Of a stretch of 64,000 nucleotides of DNA, positions 38,092 through 47,079 are shown piece by piece. Each line of letters opens with the position of its first letter. Within the stretch, counting starts at the first letter, position 1. Origin of the DNA: DATAGF01 sp963813355 (GTDB lineage: Bacteria; Actinomycetota; Thermoleophilia; Miltoncostaeales; Miltoncostaeaceae); contig CAWEYS010000022.1 of the NCBI GenBank assembly GCA_963813355.1, positions 124,001 through 188,000 of the forward strand, given 5' to 3'. The notes under the pieces were generated by a model that worked only from the letters and a program-made list of their open reading frames with translations, searched no databases and had not been told where the DNA came from. Made by a program: the position numbers and the translations under genes.

Positions 38092-38201
38092 GTCCGGTAA
38101 TTCCCGGTTAGGCGACGGTCGGCACGCATTGTTGCCGCCACGTAACAGACGATACGGTTTCAGGCACGGAACCGTCCCGGAACGGTGACGAACCCGAGTC
38201 G

Positions 38202-39035
38202 ATGCCCGTGAAACCGTCCACAGACGCGAGAAACCCGGCCGCGGCCGCATTCGACGCCGTCGCGTCGGCGTGGGCGCGCGCGGGGGCCTTCGTGCAGCGG
38301 CCCTTCGCCAAGCACCCCTGGACCTTCGAGGTGGTGCTCTTCGCGCTGGCGCTGGTCGTCTACCAGGCCTCCCGGGCCCTCGTGATCGGCAAGCCCTCGA
38401 CGGCGTTCGAGAACGCCACCGAGATCATCGACTGGGAGAAGAGCTCGGGGCTCTTCGTGGAGACCAGCATCCAGGAGTGGGTGCTGAACCACATCCAGGT
38501 GGCCGAGGCCCTGAACTACTTCTACATGTACGCCCACTGGACGATCACGCCGCTCTTCTTCATCTGGCTCTACCGGCGGCGGCGGAGCGTCTACCCGTTC
38601 GTCCGCAACGCCTTCCTCGCGGCGAACGGCATCGCCCTGGTCGTCTTCATGGTCTACCCGGTGGCGCCGCCGCGGCTCGTGGGCGAGGGCTTCGTCGACA
38701 CCCTCAACAAGGTCAGCGACATCGACCTGCACGGAGGGGTCTTCTCCGGCTGGTTCAACCCGCACGCGGCCGTGCCCTCGATGCACTTCGGCTACGCCCT
38801 GATGATCGGGATGGTCGGCCTCGTCCTGCTGCGCTCCTGGCCGTTGCGGCTGCTCGCGCTCGCCTACCCGGCGCTCGTCTTCATCACCATCACGGGCACG
38901 GCCAACCACTACGTCCTCGACGCGGTGGCGGGCGGCCTCGTGGTCGCGATCGGGTTCATCGCCGTCTGGGCCCTGATGGCCGCGCGCGGGCGCGTGCGGG
39001 CTCCCAGCGCCGGCCGCTCGCTCTCGCCGCGCTAG
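38202..39035 (+). CDS. PAP2-superfamily membrane phosphatase (inositol-phosphorylceramide-synthase-like)
   Basis: 277 residues with about six membrane helices. The PAP2 motifs are AAVPSMHFGYAL (catalytic His of motif 2) and GTANHYVLDAVAGG (motif 3, His and Asp). The first motif (K-x6-RP) is not recognisable, and the layout FNPHAAVPSMH with YPVAPPR upstream is that of the AUR1/IPC synthase-like bacterial subgroup. It would transfer or hydrolyse lipid phosphate at the outer face of the membrane. A 146-bp stretch with the tRNA hairpin precedes it. Confidence 0.85.
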   Translation: MPVKPSTDARNPAAAAFDAVASAWARAGAFVQRPFAKHPWTFEVVLFALALVVYQASRALVIGKPSTAFENATEIIDWEKSSGLFVETSIQEWVLNHIQVAEALNYFYMYAHWTITPLFFIWLYRRRRSVYPFVRNAFLAANGIALVVFMVYPVAPPRLVGEGFVDTLNKVSDIDLHGGVFSGWFNPHAAVPSMHFGYALMIGMVGLVLLRSWPLRLLALAYPALVFITITGTANHYVLDAVAGGLVVAIGFIAVWALMAARGRVRAPSAGRSLSPR

Positions 39036-39104
39036 GGCGCGGGCCGGCCCGGAGGGGGGCCGGACAGGGCCGGGGGTGATGTCCGCACGGAGCGGCTACG
39101 GTGG

Positions 39105-39133
39105 TTGACAATGGGCCGCCGCGGGTCGATAAC
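39105..39133 (+). promoter_or_regulatory. Promoter of the small HTH gene
   Basis: TTGACA (39105-39110), 17-bp spacer, GATAAC (39128-39133). The predicted start lies near 39140, leaving an unusually long leader of about 120 nt before the ATG at 39264. Confidence 0.55.
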
Positions 39134-39263
39134 ACCGGTTACATGCACGAGCGAGCCATCGGCCTTAGGGCCTGAGCGATCGGTTCGCAGTGACCCGTCC
39201 CCAGCCACGATCCCCCGGGCTGGCGCGTGAGCGGGTTGACAGATCATCGAGGAGGTCCTCCTG

Positions 39264-39464
39264 ATGGCCAATCACCTCACGCCGGACGAACTGTCCGAGG
39301 CGCTCGGCTTGCAGCGCAAGCAGGTCGTGCGCCTCTGCGTCGAGACGTCGGTGCCGATCTACAACGGCAGAATCGACAAGACGCTGTTCGTCCGATCGGT
39401 GGCCGCGGCGGGTCACCGGTTGCCGGCGGAGGCCGAGGAGCTGCTCCAGGCGGCGACCACCTAG
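39264..39464 (+). CDS. Small helix-turn-helix (excisionase-like) DNA-binding protein
   Basis: 66 residues: LTPDELSEALGLQRKQVVRLCVETSVPIYNGRIDKTLFVRSV is an excisionase/MerR-like helix-turn-helix followed by a short wing. No integrase or phage gene lies nearby, so it is more likely a housekeeping regulator than a mobile-element excisionase. The ribosome site GAGGAGG lies in a near-palindrome (AGGAGG-T-CCTCCT) that could hide it by pairing. Probably transcribed together with the carboxypeptidase, 8 bp downstream. Confidence 0.7.
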   Translation: MANHLTPDELSEALGLQRKQVVRLCVETSVPIYNGRIDKTLFVRSVAAAGHRLPAEAEELLQAATT

Positions 39465-39472
39465 GGAGCCCC

Positions 39473-40747
39473 CTCCGGCGGCGAGCCCTCGCCGCCCTCA
39501 CGGCCCTCGCGGCGCTGGCGTGCCCGGCCGGCGCCGCGATGGGTGCCGGGCAGGCCCAGTCGGCGCTCTCGGCGTTCGGCGGCGCCAACCCGGGGACCAC
39601 GGCGCTCGTGTGGCGCCTCGACGGATCCGGGTCGGGATCGCCCGTGGCGAGCTTCCGGCCCGAGGCGTCGCGCATTCCGGCGTCCACGATGAAGCTGGTG
39701 ACGAGCGCCGGCGCGCTCCTCCAGCTCGGGCCGAGCTTCCGGTTCGAGACCACGGTCGTCGCCGGCCCCGAGACCGTGCGGCGGGGCAAGGCCCTGGTCG
39801 GGCCGATCTACCTCAAGGGCGCCGGCGACCCGGTGCTCGCCACGCGCTCGTACGCCTCCGCGTTCCTCGGCGGCCGGGCGACCCAGATGTCCGGGCTCGC
39901 GCTGCCCCTGCGCCGGCGCGGGGTGCGGCTCGTGCGGGGGCCGATCGTCGCCGACGAGCGGATCTTCGACTCGCGGCGCCTGGGGCCGGGCTGGCCGTCG
40001 TACTACAGCCTCTACGCGGCCCCCCTCTCGGGGCTGCCGACCAACCAGGACTACGCCGGCAACGGCCGCGCCGCCTACGTCTCGAGCCCGCCCCTGGCCG
40101 CGGCCCAGCGGCTGAAGGCGACGCTGAAGGGCGTCGGCGTGGCCCAGGCCGGTCCGCTGCGGCCCGGCGCCGCCCCGCGCGACGGGCGGGTGCTCGCCAC
40201 CGCGACCTCGCCGCCCCTCCCGGTCATCCTGCGCGCCATGAACCTGGCCAGCGACAACTTCATCGCCGAGACCCTGGCCAAGGGCGTGGGCGCCCACGGG
40301 TCGGGGCGCGGGGCCACCCGCGCCGGCATGGCGCGCATCCGGGCGCTCCTGGACCAGCACGGCATCGCCGGCGCCGGCGACCGCCTGGTCGACGGGTCCG
40401 GCCTCTCCCGCGAGAACCGCGTGAGCGCGGCGACGATGGTGCGGCTGGTCGCCGCCGCCGACGCCGACCCGGAATGGGGCGCCGCGCTGCTCGGCTCGCT
40501 GGCGCGGGGGGGCGAGGGAACGCTCATCCGTCGCTTCACCAGCGGCCCGGCCACCCGGCGCGTGCGTGCCAAGACCGGCTACCTGGACGGCGTCAGCTCG
40601 CTCGCCGGGCGCGTCGTCAGCCGGCGCGGCCAGCGCTACGCGTTCGCCATGATCATGAACACCGCCGACATCGGCGGCGCGAGGGCCACCCAGGACCGGG
40701 TCGTGACGCTGCTCGCGTCCGGTGCCGAGGACGTGATCGCGCGCTAG
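39473..40747 (+). CDS. dacB: D-alanyl-D-alanine carboxypeptidase/endopeptidase (PBP4/DacB, S13 family)
   Basis: About 424 residues. A basic-hydrophobic signal peptide (RRRALAALTALAALACPAGA) is followed by the three penicillin-binding motifs: STMK near residue 71, SDN in NLASDNFIAE, and KTG in RAKTGYLDGVSS. It trims peptidoglycan peptides outside the membrane. The signal peptide has no normal start codon: AGGGAG (39464-39469) is well placed for a CTC at 39473, while the first ATG in frame (39539) would remove the signal. A base error in the start codon is likely. Its stop abuts that of ligA (TAG|CTA). Confidence 0.9.
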   Translation, partial: LRRRALAALTALAALACPAGAAMGAGQAQSALSAFGGANPGTTALVWRLDGSGSGSPVASFRPEASRIPASTMKLVTSAGALLQLGPSFRFETTVVAGPETVRRGKALVGPIYLKGAGDPVLATRSYASAFLGGRATQMSGLALPLRRRGVRLVRGPIVADERIFDSRRLGPGWPSYYSLYAAPLSGLPTNQDYAGNGRAAYVSSPPLAAAQRLKATLKGVGVAQAGPLRPGAAPRDGRVLATATSPPLPVILRAMNLASDNFIAETLAKGVGAHGSGRGATRAGMARIRALLDQHGIAGAGDRLVDGSGLSRENRVSAATMVRLVAAADADPEWGAALLGSLARGGEGTLIRRFTSGPATRRVRAKTGYLDGVSSLAGRVVSRRGQRYAFAMIMNTADIGGARATQDRVVTLLASGAEDVIAR

Positions 40748-42805
40748 CTAGTCCTCGCGGGCCGGGGGCGGCCGCGTCCCCTCGAGGATGGCGACGAACT
40801 CCCCCTCGTCGATCACCGGGACCCCGGCCGACTCGGCCTTCTGGATCTTCGAGCCCGGGTCGACGCCGGCCACCACGAACGCCGTCGAGCGGCTGACCGA
40901 GCCGGTGGCCTTGCCGCCGGCCATGGCGATCGCCCGCTTGGCCTCCTCGCGCGTGTAGGCGTCGAGCCCGCCGGTGACGACCACGCTGAGGCCCGTCAGG
41001 GGCCCGTCGGCCGGCGGCGGGGGCGCGTCGGACTCCACCGTCAGCCCGGCCGCGCGCAGCCGCTCCAGCAGGGCCAGGTTGGTCTCGGCGCCGAGGAACT
41101 CGCGCACCGATTCGGCCACCACGGGCCCGACCCCCTCGGCGGCGGCCAGCCCCTCCGCGTCGGCCGCCAGGAGGGCGTCGAGCGAGTGGCACACCGCGAC
41201 GATGGCCTCGGCCGTCACGAACCCGACGTGCCGGATGCCGAGCGCGAACAGGACGCGCGGCCAGGGCCGCTCCTTCGAGCGCTCGATGCCGGCCAGCAGG
41301 TTGTCGACCGACACGTCCTTGAAGCCCTCGAGGGCGACGAGGCGCTCGCGGTGCGCGTGCAGGTCGTAGATGTCGGCGAAGTCGCCCAGGAGGCCCTCGT
41401 CGTAGAAGCGCTGCACGGTCTTCTCGCCCAGGCCCTCGATGTCCATGGCCCCGCGCGAGGCGAAGTGGATGAGCCCCTGGACGATCTGGGCAGGGCAGGA
41501 CCGATTGGGGCAGCGCACCTGGACCTCGCCCGGCGGCTGGACCAGCTCCGTGCCGCAGGCGGGGCACTCGGTCGGCATGACGAAGACCCGCTCGTGGCCG
41601 TCCCGCTCCTGGGTCAGCGGCGCCACGACCTGGGGGATCACGTCGCCGGCCCGCTGCACGACGACGCGGTCGCCGACGCGCAGGTCCTTGCGGGCGATGT
41701 CCTCCTGGTTGTGGAGGGTCGCGAGCTTGACCGTCGCCCCGCCGACCGAGACCGGCTCCAGCTCCGCGAAGGGCACCAGCGCCCCGGTGCGGCCGACGTT
41801 GACCTTGATGTCGTTGAGGGTCGTGGTGACGGTGGTCGGGGCGAACTTGTAGGCGATCGCCCAGCGCGGCGCCCGGCCCACGTCCCCGAGGCGCTCCTGG
41901 ACCGCGACCTCGTCGATCTTGACCACCGCCCCGTCGATGTCGAAGTCGACCGTCCCCCGCCGGTCCTCCCAGGCCTCGCACTCCGCCTGGACCTCCTCGA
42001 TGGTCGCCACGACCCGGATGTCGGGGTTCACGCGGAAGCCCGCGGCGCGCAGCCACTCCAGGGCGGCGGACTGGGTCGGCAGGTCGAGCCCCTCGGCGTG
42101 GCCGACGCCGTAGGTCCAGATCGAGAGCGGCCGCTCCGCCGTGGCGGCGGGGTCGAGCTGCCGGAGGCTGCCGGCGGCCGAGTTGCGGGGGTTGGCGAAG
42201 GTCGGCAGGCCGGCGGCGGCGCGCGCCTCGTTGAACTCGGCGAAGGCCCGGAGCGGCAGGTAGACCTCCCCCCGCACCTCGACCACCGGCGGCGGCGGCT
42301 CGCCATCGGGCGTCCTCAGGCGCTGGGGGATGGCGCGGATCGTCCGCAGGTTGGCCGTCACGTCCTCCCCCACGACGCCGTCGCCGCGCGTCGCCCCCTG
42401 CGCGAAGCGGCCGTCCTCGTAGGTCAGCGAGATCGCCAGGCCGTCGATCTTGGGCTCGACGACGAACGCCACCTCGCGGGAGCCGAGCCCCTCCTGCTCC
42501 ATGACGGTCCGCGCCCGCCGGTACCAGGCCCCGAGCTCCTCGGCGCCGCGGGCGTTGGCGAGGCTGAGCATCTGGCGGCGGTGGCGGACCTCGGGGAAGC
42601 GCCCCGACGCCGGCGCCCCCACCCGCTGGGTCGGCGAGTCCGGGGTGCGCAACCCGGGGTCGGCCGCCTCGAGCGCCTCCAGCTCGCGCATCCAGTCGTC
42701 GTAGACCGAGTCGTCGACCGTGGGCTGGTCGAGGACGTAGTAGGCGTGGTTGGCCTCGTCGATCAGCTCGCGGAGCTCGGCGGCCCGGGCGGCGGGCGTG
42801 GTCAC
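40748..42805 (-). CDS. ligA: NAD-dependent DNA ligase LigA
   Basis: 685 residues, full length. Domain Ia (YYVLDQPTVDDSVYD), adenylation domain with the AMP-lysine in VEPKIDGLAI, OB fold (GRTGALVPFAELEPVSVGG), a four-Cys zinc finger (CPACGTE...CPNRSCPAQ), helix-hairpin-helix repeats (IEGLGEKTV, GIRHVG) and a C-terminal BRCT domain (LTGLSVVVTGGLDAYTREEAK). Seals nicks in replication and repair. The GTG start overlaps the HAD gene stop (GTGA): it is the last gene of the long ribosomal super-operon. Confidence 0.97.
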   Translation of the reverse strand: MTTPAARAAELRELIDEANHAYYVLDQPTVDDSVYDDWMRELEALEAADPGLRTPDSPTQRVGAPASGRFPEVRHRRQMLSLANARGAEELGAWYRRARTVMEQEGLGSREVAFVVEPKIDGLAISLTYEDGRFAQGATRGDGVVGEDVTANLRTIRAIPQRLRTPDGEPPPPVVEVRGEVYLPLRAFAEFNEARAAAGLPTFANPRNSAAGSLRQLDPAATAERPLSIWTYGVGHAEGLDLPTQSAALEWLRAAGFRVNPDIRVVATIEEVQAECEAWEDRRGTVDFDIDGAVVKIDEVAVQERLGDVGRAPRWAIAYKFAPTTVTTTLNDIKVNVGRTGALVPFAELEPVSVGGATVKLATLHNQEDIARKDLRVGDRVVVQRAGDVIPQVVAPLTQERDGHERVFVMPTECPACGTELVQPPGEVQVRCPNRSCPAQIVQGLIHFASRGAMDIEGLGEKTVQRFYDEGLLGDFADIYDLHAHRERLVALEGFKDVSVDNLLAGIERSKERPWPRVLFALGIRHVGFVTAEAIVAVCHSLDALLAADAEGLAAAEGVGPVVAESVREFLGAETNLALLERLRAAGLTVESDAPPPPADGPLTGLSVVVTGGLDAYTREEAKRAIAMAGGKATGSVSRSTAFVVAGVDPGSKIQKAESAGVPVIDEGEFVAILEGTRPPPARED

Positions 42806-43446
42806 GGCGCCTCCCCCAGGCAGGCGCGCACCATGTCGGCCGGGGTGTCGACGATCAGGTCCGGGCCCGCCTCCTCCAGGGCCGCGCGGGAGAAGAAGCC
42901 CCATGTGACGCCGATCGTGACCACCCCGGCCGCCCGGCCGGACTCGATGTCGAAGGGCGAGTCGCCGACGTAGCAGGCGCCCTCCGGGGACGCGCCCAGG
43001 CGCTCCAGCGCCCCCAGCACCGGGTCGGGCGCGGGCTTGTGGCGCGCCGAGTCCTCGGCCGCCATCACGACGTCGAAGAGGCCGGCCATGCCCGGCAGGA
43101 CCCCCCACGCGAGGTCGACCGCGTCGCGGCTCTTGGAGGTGACGATGCCGAGCGTCCTGCCGGCGTCGCGCAGCTCGCGCAGCGCGTCCGGGATCTCGGG
43201 GTACGCCAGGAGGAGGGCCGCCGTGTTGGCGTGGTTCCACTCCCGGTAGACGCGGTAGAGCTCCTCGGAGCGCTCGGGGGAGAAGGCGGCCATCTGCTCC
43301 AGCAGGGGGCGCCCCACGTTGGCGACCAGGCGGTCGTCCTCGAGGTCCTCCCCGAGCACCGTGCGCACCGCGTGGCGGTGCGACTCGCGGATGAGGGCGA
43401 CCGAGTCGATGACCGTGCCGTCGAGGTCCAGGAGGATGGGGTTCAC
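42802..43446 (-). CDS. HAD-superfamily phosphatase (phosphoglycolate-phosphatase-like)
   Basis: 214 residues: PILLDLDGTVIDS (nucleophile Asp and acid Asp), LGIVTSKSRDA, HKPAPDPVLGAL (Lys) and YVGDSPFDIESGRAAGV (acidic metal site), with a helical C1 cap between. The general form is that of phosphoglycolate phosphatase or pyrophosphatase PpaX. The start (GTG) overlaps the surE stop and the stop overlaps the ligA start, so it is coupled on both sides. Confidence 0.9.
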   Translation of the reverse strand: MNPILLDLDGTVIDSVALIRESHRHAVRTVLGEDLEDDRLVANVGRPLLEQMAAFSPERSEELYRVYREWNHANTAALLLAYPEIPDALRELRDAGRTLGIVTSKSRDAVDLAWGVLPGMAGLFDVVMAAEDSARHKPAPDPVLGALERLGASPEGACYVGDSPFDIESGRAAGVVTIGVTWGFFSRAALEEAGPDLIVDTPADMVRACLGEAP

Positions 43447-44264
43447 GCCGGCCTCACCGCGGGGTCCTGCTCCAGCAGGTCGGCGAGCGACAGGCGCTCG
43501 AGGCGGTCCATGCCGTCGATGTCGGTGAGGTCGAAGTGCATCGGGGTGACCGCGATCGCACCCGCCTCGATCGCCTCGAAGTCGGTCCCCGCCTCGGGCT
43601 GGTGGCTCGCGCTGCCGCCGTAGATCGTGTAGCGGCGGCGGTTGCCCTCGGTGGACTGGAGCATCAGCTCGTCGTTGTAGATGCGGCGCCCCAGCCGGCA
43701 GACGCGGGCGCCCGCGATCCGCTCGGGGGGCAGGCCGGGGGCGTTCACGTTCAGCAGCACCCGGCGCGGGAAGCCCTCGCGGCAGACGACCGGCACCAGC
43801 CGCGCGGCGAAGCCGGCCGCGGCGCGGAAGTCGTAGGCGGTGCCGTCCCACTGGCCGGCGGCCTGGTCGATCGCCTGCGCCGACACCGCGATCGCCGGCC
43901 ACCCGAGCAGGAGCCCCTCCAGGGCCGCCGCGACGGTCCCCGAGTAGGTCACGTCGTCCCCCAGGTTCAGCCCCAGGTTGATGCCGCTGACGATGACGTC
44001 GGGGCGCTCGTCCAGCAGCCCGAGGGTCGCGAACCTCACGCAGTCGACCGGCGTGCCGTCGGTGGCCAGGGCCTCGGAGCCGTCGGCCAGCCGCACCTCC
44101 TCCACGTGCAGGGGGTGGTGGATCGTGATGCCGCGCCCGATGGCGCTGCGGTTGGAGTCGGGGGCGATCACGCTCACCCGGCCGTAGGGCTCCAGCGCCT
44201 GCTTCAGCGCCAGCAGGCCGGGCGAGTGCACGCCGTCGTCGTTGGTGACGAGGATGTGGGTCAA
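43443..44264 (-). CDS. surE: 5'/3'-nucleotidase SurE
   Basis: 273 residues: ILVTNDDGVHSPGLLAL (metal-binding Asp-Asp), APDSNRSAIG, DGTPVDCVRFA, and VSGINLGLNLGDDVTYSGTVAAALEG (the conserved Asn/Ser site). It dephosphorylates nucleoside monophosphates. The start codon is TTG overlapping the truA stop (TTGA), which makes the coupling exact; the first residues match SurE starts elsewhere. Confidence 0.95.
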   Translation of the reverse strand: MTHILVTNDDGVHSPGLLALKQALEPYGRVSVIAPDSNRSAIGRGITIHHPLHVEEVRLADGSEALATDGTPVDCVRFATLGLLDERPDVIVSGINLGLNLGDDVTYSGTVAAALEGLLLGWPAIAVSAQAIDQAAGQWDGTAYDFRAAAGFAARLVPVVCREGFPRRVLLNVNAPGLPPERIAGARVCRLGRRIYNDELMLQSTEGNRRRYTIYGGSASHQPEAGTDFEAIEAGAIAVTPMHFDLTDIDGMDRLERLSLADLLEQDPAVRPA

Positions 44265-45037
44265 CGCGGTCCCTGGTCGTGGGAGGGGGGCTGCGCCGGA
44301 TCGTAGGCCACGGCGACGAGCGTGAGTCCGTGCGCGGGGGCGGTCGGCCCGGCGGCGCCGCGCGGCGCCCCGCGCAGCAGCCCGTCGAGCCGCGAGGCCG
44401 GCCACGCGCCCCGGCCCACGAGCAGGAACGTGCCGGCCAGGACGCGCACCATGTGGCGCAGGAACGCGTCGGCCTCGACGGTCAGCACGAGCTCGTCGCC
44501 GCGGCGCGACCATGAACATGCCGTCACGGTGCGGTCGAAGAAGACGTGCTCGGTGCGCGTCGGCGTGAAGGCGCGGAAGTCGTGCGTCCCCACGACCCGC
44601 CGGGCCGCGTCGGCCATGTTGTCCGGGTCGAGCGGAGCGGGGTGGTGGAGGACCCTGCCGCGGCGCAGCGCCGACGGCGGGCCGGGCAGCACCCGGTACT
44701 CGTAGCGGCGCGAGCGGGCGTCGCGGCGGGCGTCGAAGCCCGCCGGGGCGTCGGCGACCGCGCGGACGCTGAGGTCGGGCGGCAGCAGCGCGGCCAGGCC
44801 CGCCAGCAGGCGGCGCGGCTCCAGGTCGCTGCCGGTGGCCACGCCGGCCACCTGGCCGGACGCGTGCACGCCGGCGTCGGTGCGGCCGGCCACCGAGAGG
44901 TCGAACGGGCCGCGCAGCAGGGTCGCGAGGGCGTCGCGCAGCGACCCTTCGACGGTGCGGAGCCCCGGCTGGGCGGCCCAGCCGGAGAACCCCGCCCCGT
45001 CGTACTCCAGATCCAGCCGGAGGACCCGGCCGGGCAT
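44261..45037 (-). CDS. truA: tRNA pseudouridine synthase TruA
   Basis: 258 residues. LDLEYDGAGFSGWAAQPGLRTVEG at the N-terminus, catalytic Asp in AGRTDAGVHA, DARRDARSRRYEYRV, and FLRHMVRVLAGTFLLVGRG. It makes pseudouridine at positions 38-40 of tRNA anticodon arms. Its ATG overlaps the rplQ stop (TGATG), extending the alpha operon as in many Gram-positive bacteria. Confidence 0.96.
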   Translation of the reverse strand: MPGRVLRLDLEYDGAGFSGWAAQPGLRTVEGSLRDALATLLRGPFDLSVAGRTDAGVHASGQVAGVATGSDLEPRRLLAGLAALLPPDLSVRAVADAPAGFDARRDARSRRYEYRVLPGPPSALRRGRVLHHPAPLDPDNMADAARRVVGTHDFRAFTPTRTEHVFFDRTVTACSWSRRGDELVLTVEADAFLRHMVRVLAGTFLLVGRGAWPASRLDGLLRGAPRGAAGPTAPAHGLTLVAVAYDPAQPPSHDQGPR

Positions 45038-45414
45038 CAGCCGGGGGTCGCCGCCTGGATGTCCCGGGTCAGCTCGAGCAGCACCATGTCGGCCGCGTCG
45101 CCCTGGCGCGGCCCGAGCTTCAGCACCCTGGTGTAGCCGCCCTGGACGTCGCTGAACGCCGGCCCGATCGTGTCGAACAGGCGGTAGGTGACCTCCTTGT
45201 CGCGCAGCAGGGCGATGGCCTGGCGGCGCGCGTGGAGGGTGTCCTGCTTGGCGAGCGTGATCGCCTTCTCGGCGATCCCGCGGGCGAGCCGGGCCTTGGG
45301 GGCCGTGGTCTGGATGCGGCCGTGCGTCAGCAGCGCGGCCGCCAGGTTGGCCCCCATGGCCTTCCGGTGAGCGGAGCTGCGGTTGAGCTTGGGTCCCTGG
45401 TTGCGATGGCGCAC
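45037..45414 (-). CDS. rplQ: 50S ribosomal protein L17
   Basis: 125 residues: MRHRNQGPKLNRSSAHRKAM, LLTHGRIQTT, KAR.A.GIAEKAITLAK, DVQGGYTRVLKLGPRQGDAADMVLLEL. All conserved L17 blocks are present at normal length. L17 sits near the exit tunnel. It follows rpoA by 7 bp. Confidence 0.97.
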   Translation of the reverse strand: MRHRNQGPKLNRSSAHRKAMGANLAAALLTHGRIQTTAPKARLARGIAEKAITLAKQDTLHARRQAIALLRDKEVTYRLFDTIGPAFSDVQGGYTRVLKLGPRQGDAADMVLLELTRDIQAATPG

Positions 45415-45421
45415 GGCGGTC

Positions 45422-46363
45422 CTATTCGTCGTCGCTGCGCAGCCCGAGGCCGTGCGCGGCGAGGTTCTCCTTGACCTCCTCGATGCTCTTCTTCCCGAAG
45501 TTCGGGATGGCCGACAGCTCGGCCTCCGTCTTCGAGATGAGGTCGCCGATCGTCTCGACGCCCACGCGCTTGAGGCAGTTGTAGGAGCGCACGCCCAGCT
45601 CGAGCTCCTCGATCATGATGTCGTGCATCCCGCCGCCGGGGGGCGGCTCCTCGGCCACCGGCTCGCCGAGCATCTTCGTGGCCTCGGGGTCGGCGAAGAT
45701 GGCGAGGCGGCCGATCAGGCTGCCCGCCGCCTCGGACAGCGCGCCGCGCGGGTCCACGCTGCCGTCGGTCTGGATCTCGAGCGAGAGCTTGTCGTAGTCG
45801 GTGCGCTGGCCCACGCGCGCGGCCGAGACCTCGTAGCGCACGCGCAGCACCGGCGAGAAGTTCGAGTCGACCGGGATCACGCCGATCGTCGTCGCCGGGC
45901 CCTTGTTCAGCTCGGCGGGCACGTAGCCGCGTCCGCGCGAGATGGTCAGGATCATGTCGAGGCGCGCGCCGCCCTCGAGGTTGGCGATCTCGAGCTCCGG
46001 GTTGAGGATCTCGAGGTCGGCCGGCGCCGAGATGTCGGCGGCGGTCACCTGGCCGGGGCCGACCCGCGACAGCTCCACCTCGATCTCGTCGATCTCGCCG
46101 TGCAGGCGGCAGACCAGCTCGCGCAGGTTGAGGATCACGTCCGTGACGTCCTCGCGGACGCCCGGGATCGTGGTGAACTCGTGCTGCACGCCCTCGATGC
46201 GGACGGACGTGACGGCGGCGCCCTCCAGCGAGGACAGCAGCACCCGCCGGAGGCTGTTGCCGAAGGTGTGGCCGAAGCCGCGGTCGAGCGGCTCGACCTC
46301 GAAGCGGCCGAGGGTCTCGCTGACCGGCTCGTAGGTCATGCGGGGGGACTGGGTGTCCAGCAC
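45422..46363 (-). CDS. rpoA: DNA-directed RNA polymerase subunit alpha
   Basis: 313 residues: the N-terminal assembly domain (EPLDRGFGHTFGNSLRRVLLSSLEGAAVTSVRIEGV) and the C-terminal domain that contacts promoter DNA and activators (ELELGVRSYNCLKRVGVETIGDLI... IPNFGKKSIEEVKENL), joined by a Pro/Gly linker. GTG at 46363 is chosen because GGAGAAGGAG lies just upstream; an ATG seven codons earlier would contain that site. Confidence 0.97.
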   Translation of the reverse strand: MLDTQSPRMTYEPVSETLGRFEVEPLDRGFGHTFGNSLRRVLLSSLEGAAVTSVRIEGVQHEFTTIPGVREDVTDVILNLRELVCRLHGEIDEIEVELSRVGPGQVTAADISAPADLEILNPELEIANLEGGARLDMILTISRGRGYVPAELNKGPATTIGVIPVDSNFSPVLRVRYEVSAARVGQRTDYDKLSLEIQTDGSVDPRGALSEAAGSLIGRLAIFADPEATKMLGEPVAEEPPPGGGMHDIMIEELELGVRSYNCLKRVGVETIGDLISKTEAELSAIPNFGKKSIEEVKENLAAHGLGLRSDDE

Positions 46364-46474
46364 GTGCGACTCCTTCTCCGGCACGGGGCCGGAACGACGC
46401 GATGGTCGGGCCGGGCATCGGCTCCTCGCCCGCGCGTCACGGGCGTGGTGCCATCGCGGTCGGCCCGCGTACGG

Positions 46475-47077
46475 TTACTTCGAGTAGTACTCCACGATGA
46501 GCTGCTCGCTCACGGGCGTGTCGATCTCGGTGCGCTCCGGGACCTTCAGGACCTTGCCGTTGAGCGCGTCGTAGTCGGCCTGCAGCCAGGGCGCGACCGA
46601 CGCCACGAGCTCGGTGGCGGAGCGGATGATCGGCTCGGCGCTGGAGCCGGGCTTCACGGTGATGACGTCGTCGGGCTTCACCTGGTAGCTCGGGATGTTC
46701 ACCTTCTTGCCGTTGACCCGGAAGTGCCCGTGGCCCACGAGCTGGCGGGCCTGGCGGCGGGTGGCGGCGAACCCGAGGCGGTAGACCACGTTGTCGAGCC
46801 GCTGCTCGAGCATGCGCAGCAGGTTCTCGCCGGTGATCCCGGGCTGGCGGCTCGCCTTCTGGTAGTAGCGCCGGAACTGCTTCTCGAGCACCCCGTAGAA
46901 GCGGCGCGTCTTCTGCTTCTCGCGCAGCTGCAGGAGGTACTCGCTCTGGCGGATGCGCCCGCGCCCGTGCTCGCCCGGCGGGTAGGGCCGCCGGTCCAGG
47001 TACTTCTGGCACTTGTCGGTGAGCGCGACGCCCTCGCGGCGCGAGAGCTTCACCATCGGTCCGGTGTAGCGCGCCAC
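46475..47077 (-). CDS. rpsD: 30S ribosomal protein S4 (zinc-free type)
   Basis: 200 residues with the N-terminal helices (RYTGPMVKLSRREGVALTDKCQKYL), EKQKTRRFYGVLEKQFRRYY and the S4 RNA-binding domain (LEQRLDNVVYRLGFAATRRQARQLVGHGHFRVNGKKV). Only one Cys is left at the N-terminus, so this is the C-minus form without zinc. S4 starts 30S assembly and can act as operon regulator. The GTG start is 2 bp after the rpsK stop; a ~110-bp gap follows before rpoA. Confidence 0.97.
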   Translation of the reverse strand: MARYTGPMVKLSRREGVALTDKCQKYLDRRPYPPGEHGRGRIRQSEYLLQLREKQKTRRFYGVLEKQFRRYYQKASRQPGITGENLLRMLEQRLDNVVYRLGFAATRRQARQLVGHGHFRVNGKKVNIPSYQVKPDDVITVKPGSSAEPIIRSATELVASVAPWLQADYDALNGKVLKVPERTEIDTPVSEQLIVEYYSK

Positions 47078-47079
47078 GG

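Noticed and set aside
37982..38100. tRNA-Pro 3' end as an integration site
   Set aside because: No repeat of the tRNA 3' end was seen downstream and the flanking genes look like core genes.
39264..39464. Excisionase of a mobile element or prophage
   Set aside because: No integrase, att-like repeats near tRNA-Pro or phage genes are visible; the gene is better explained as a small regulator next to dacB.
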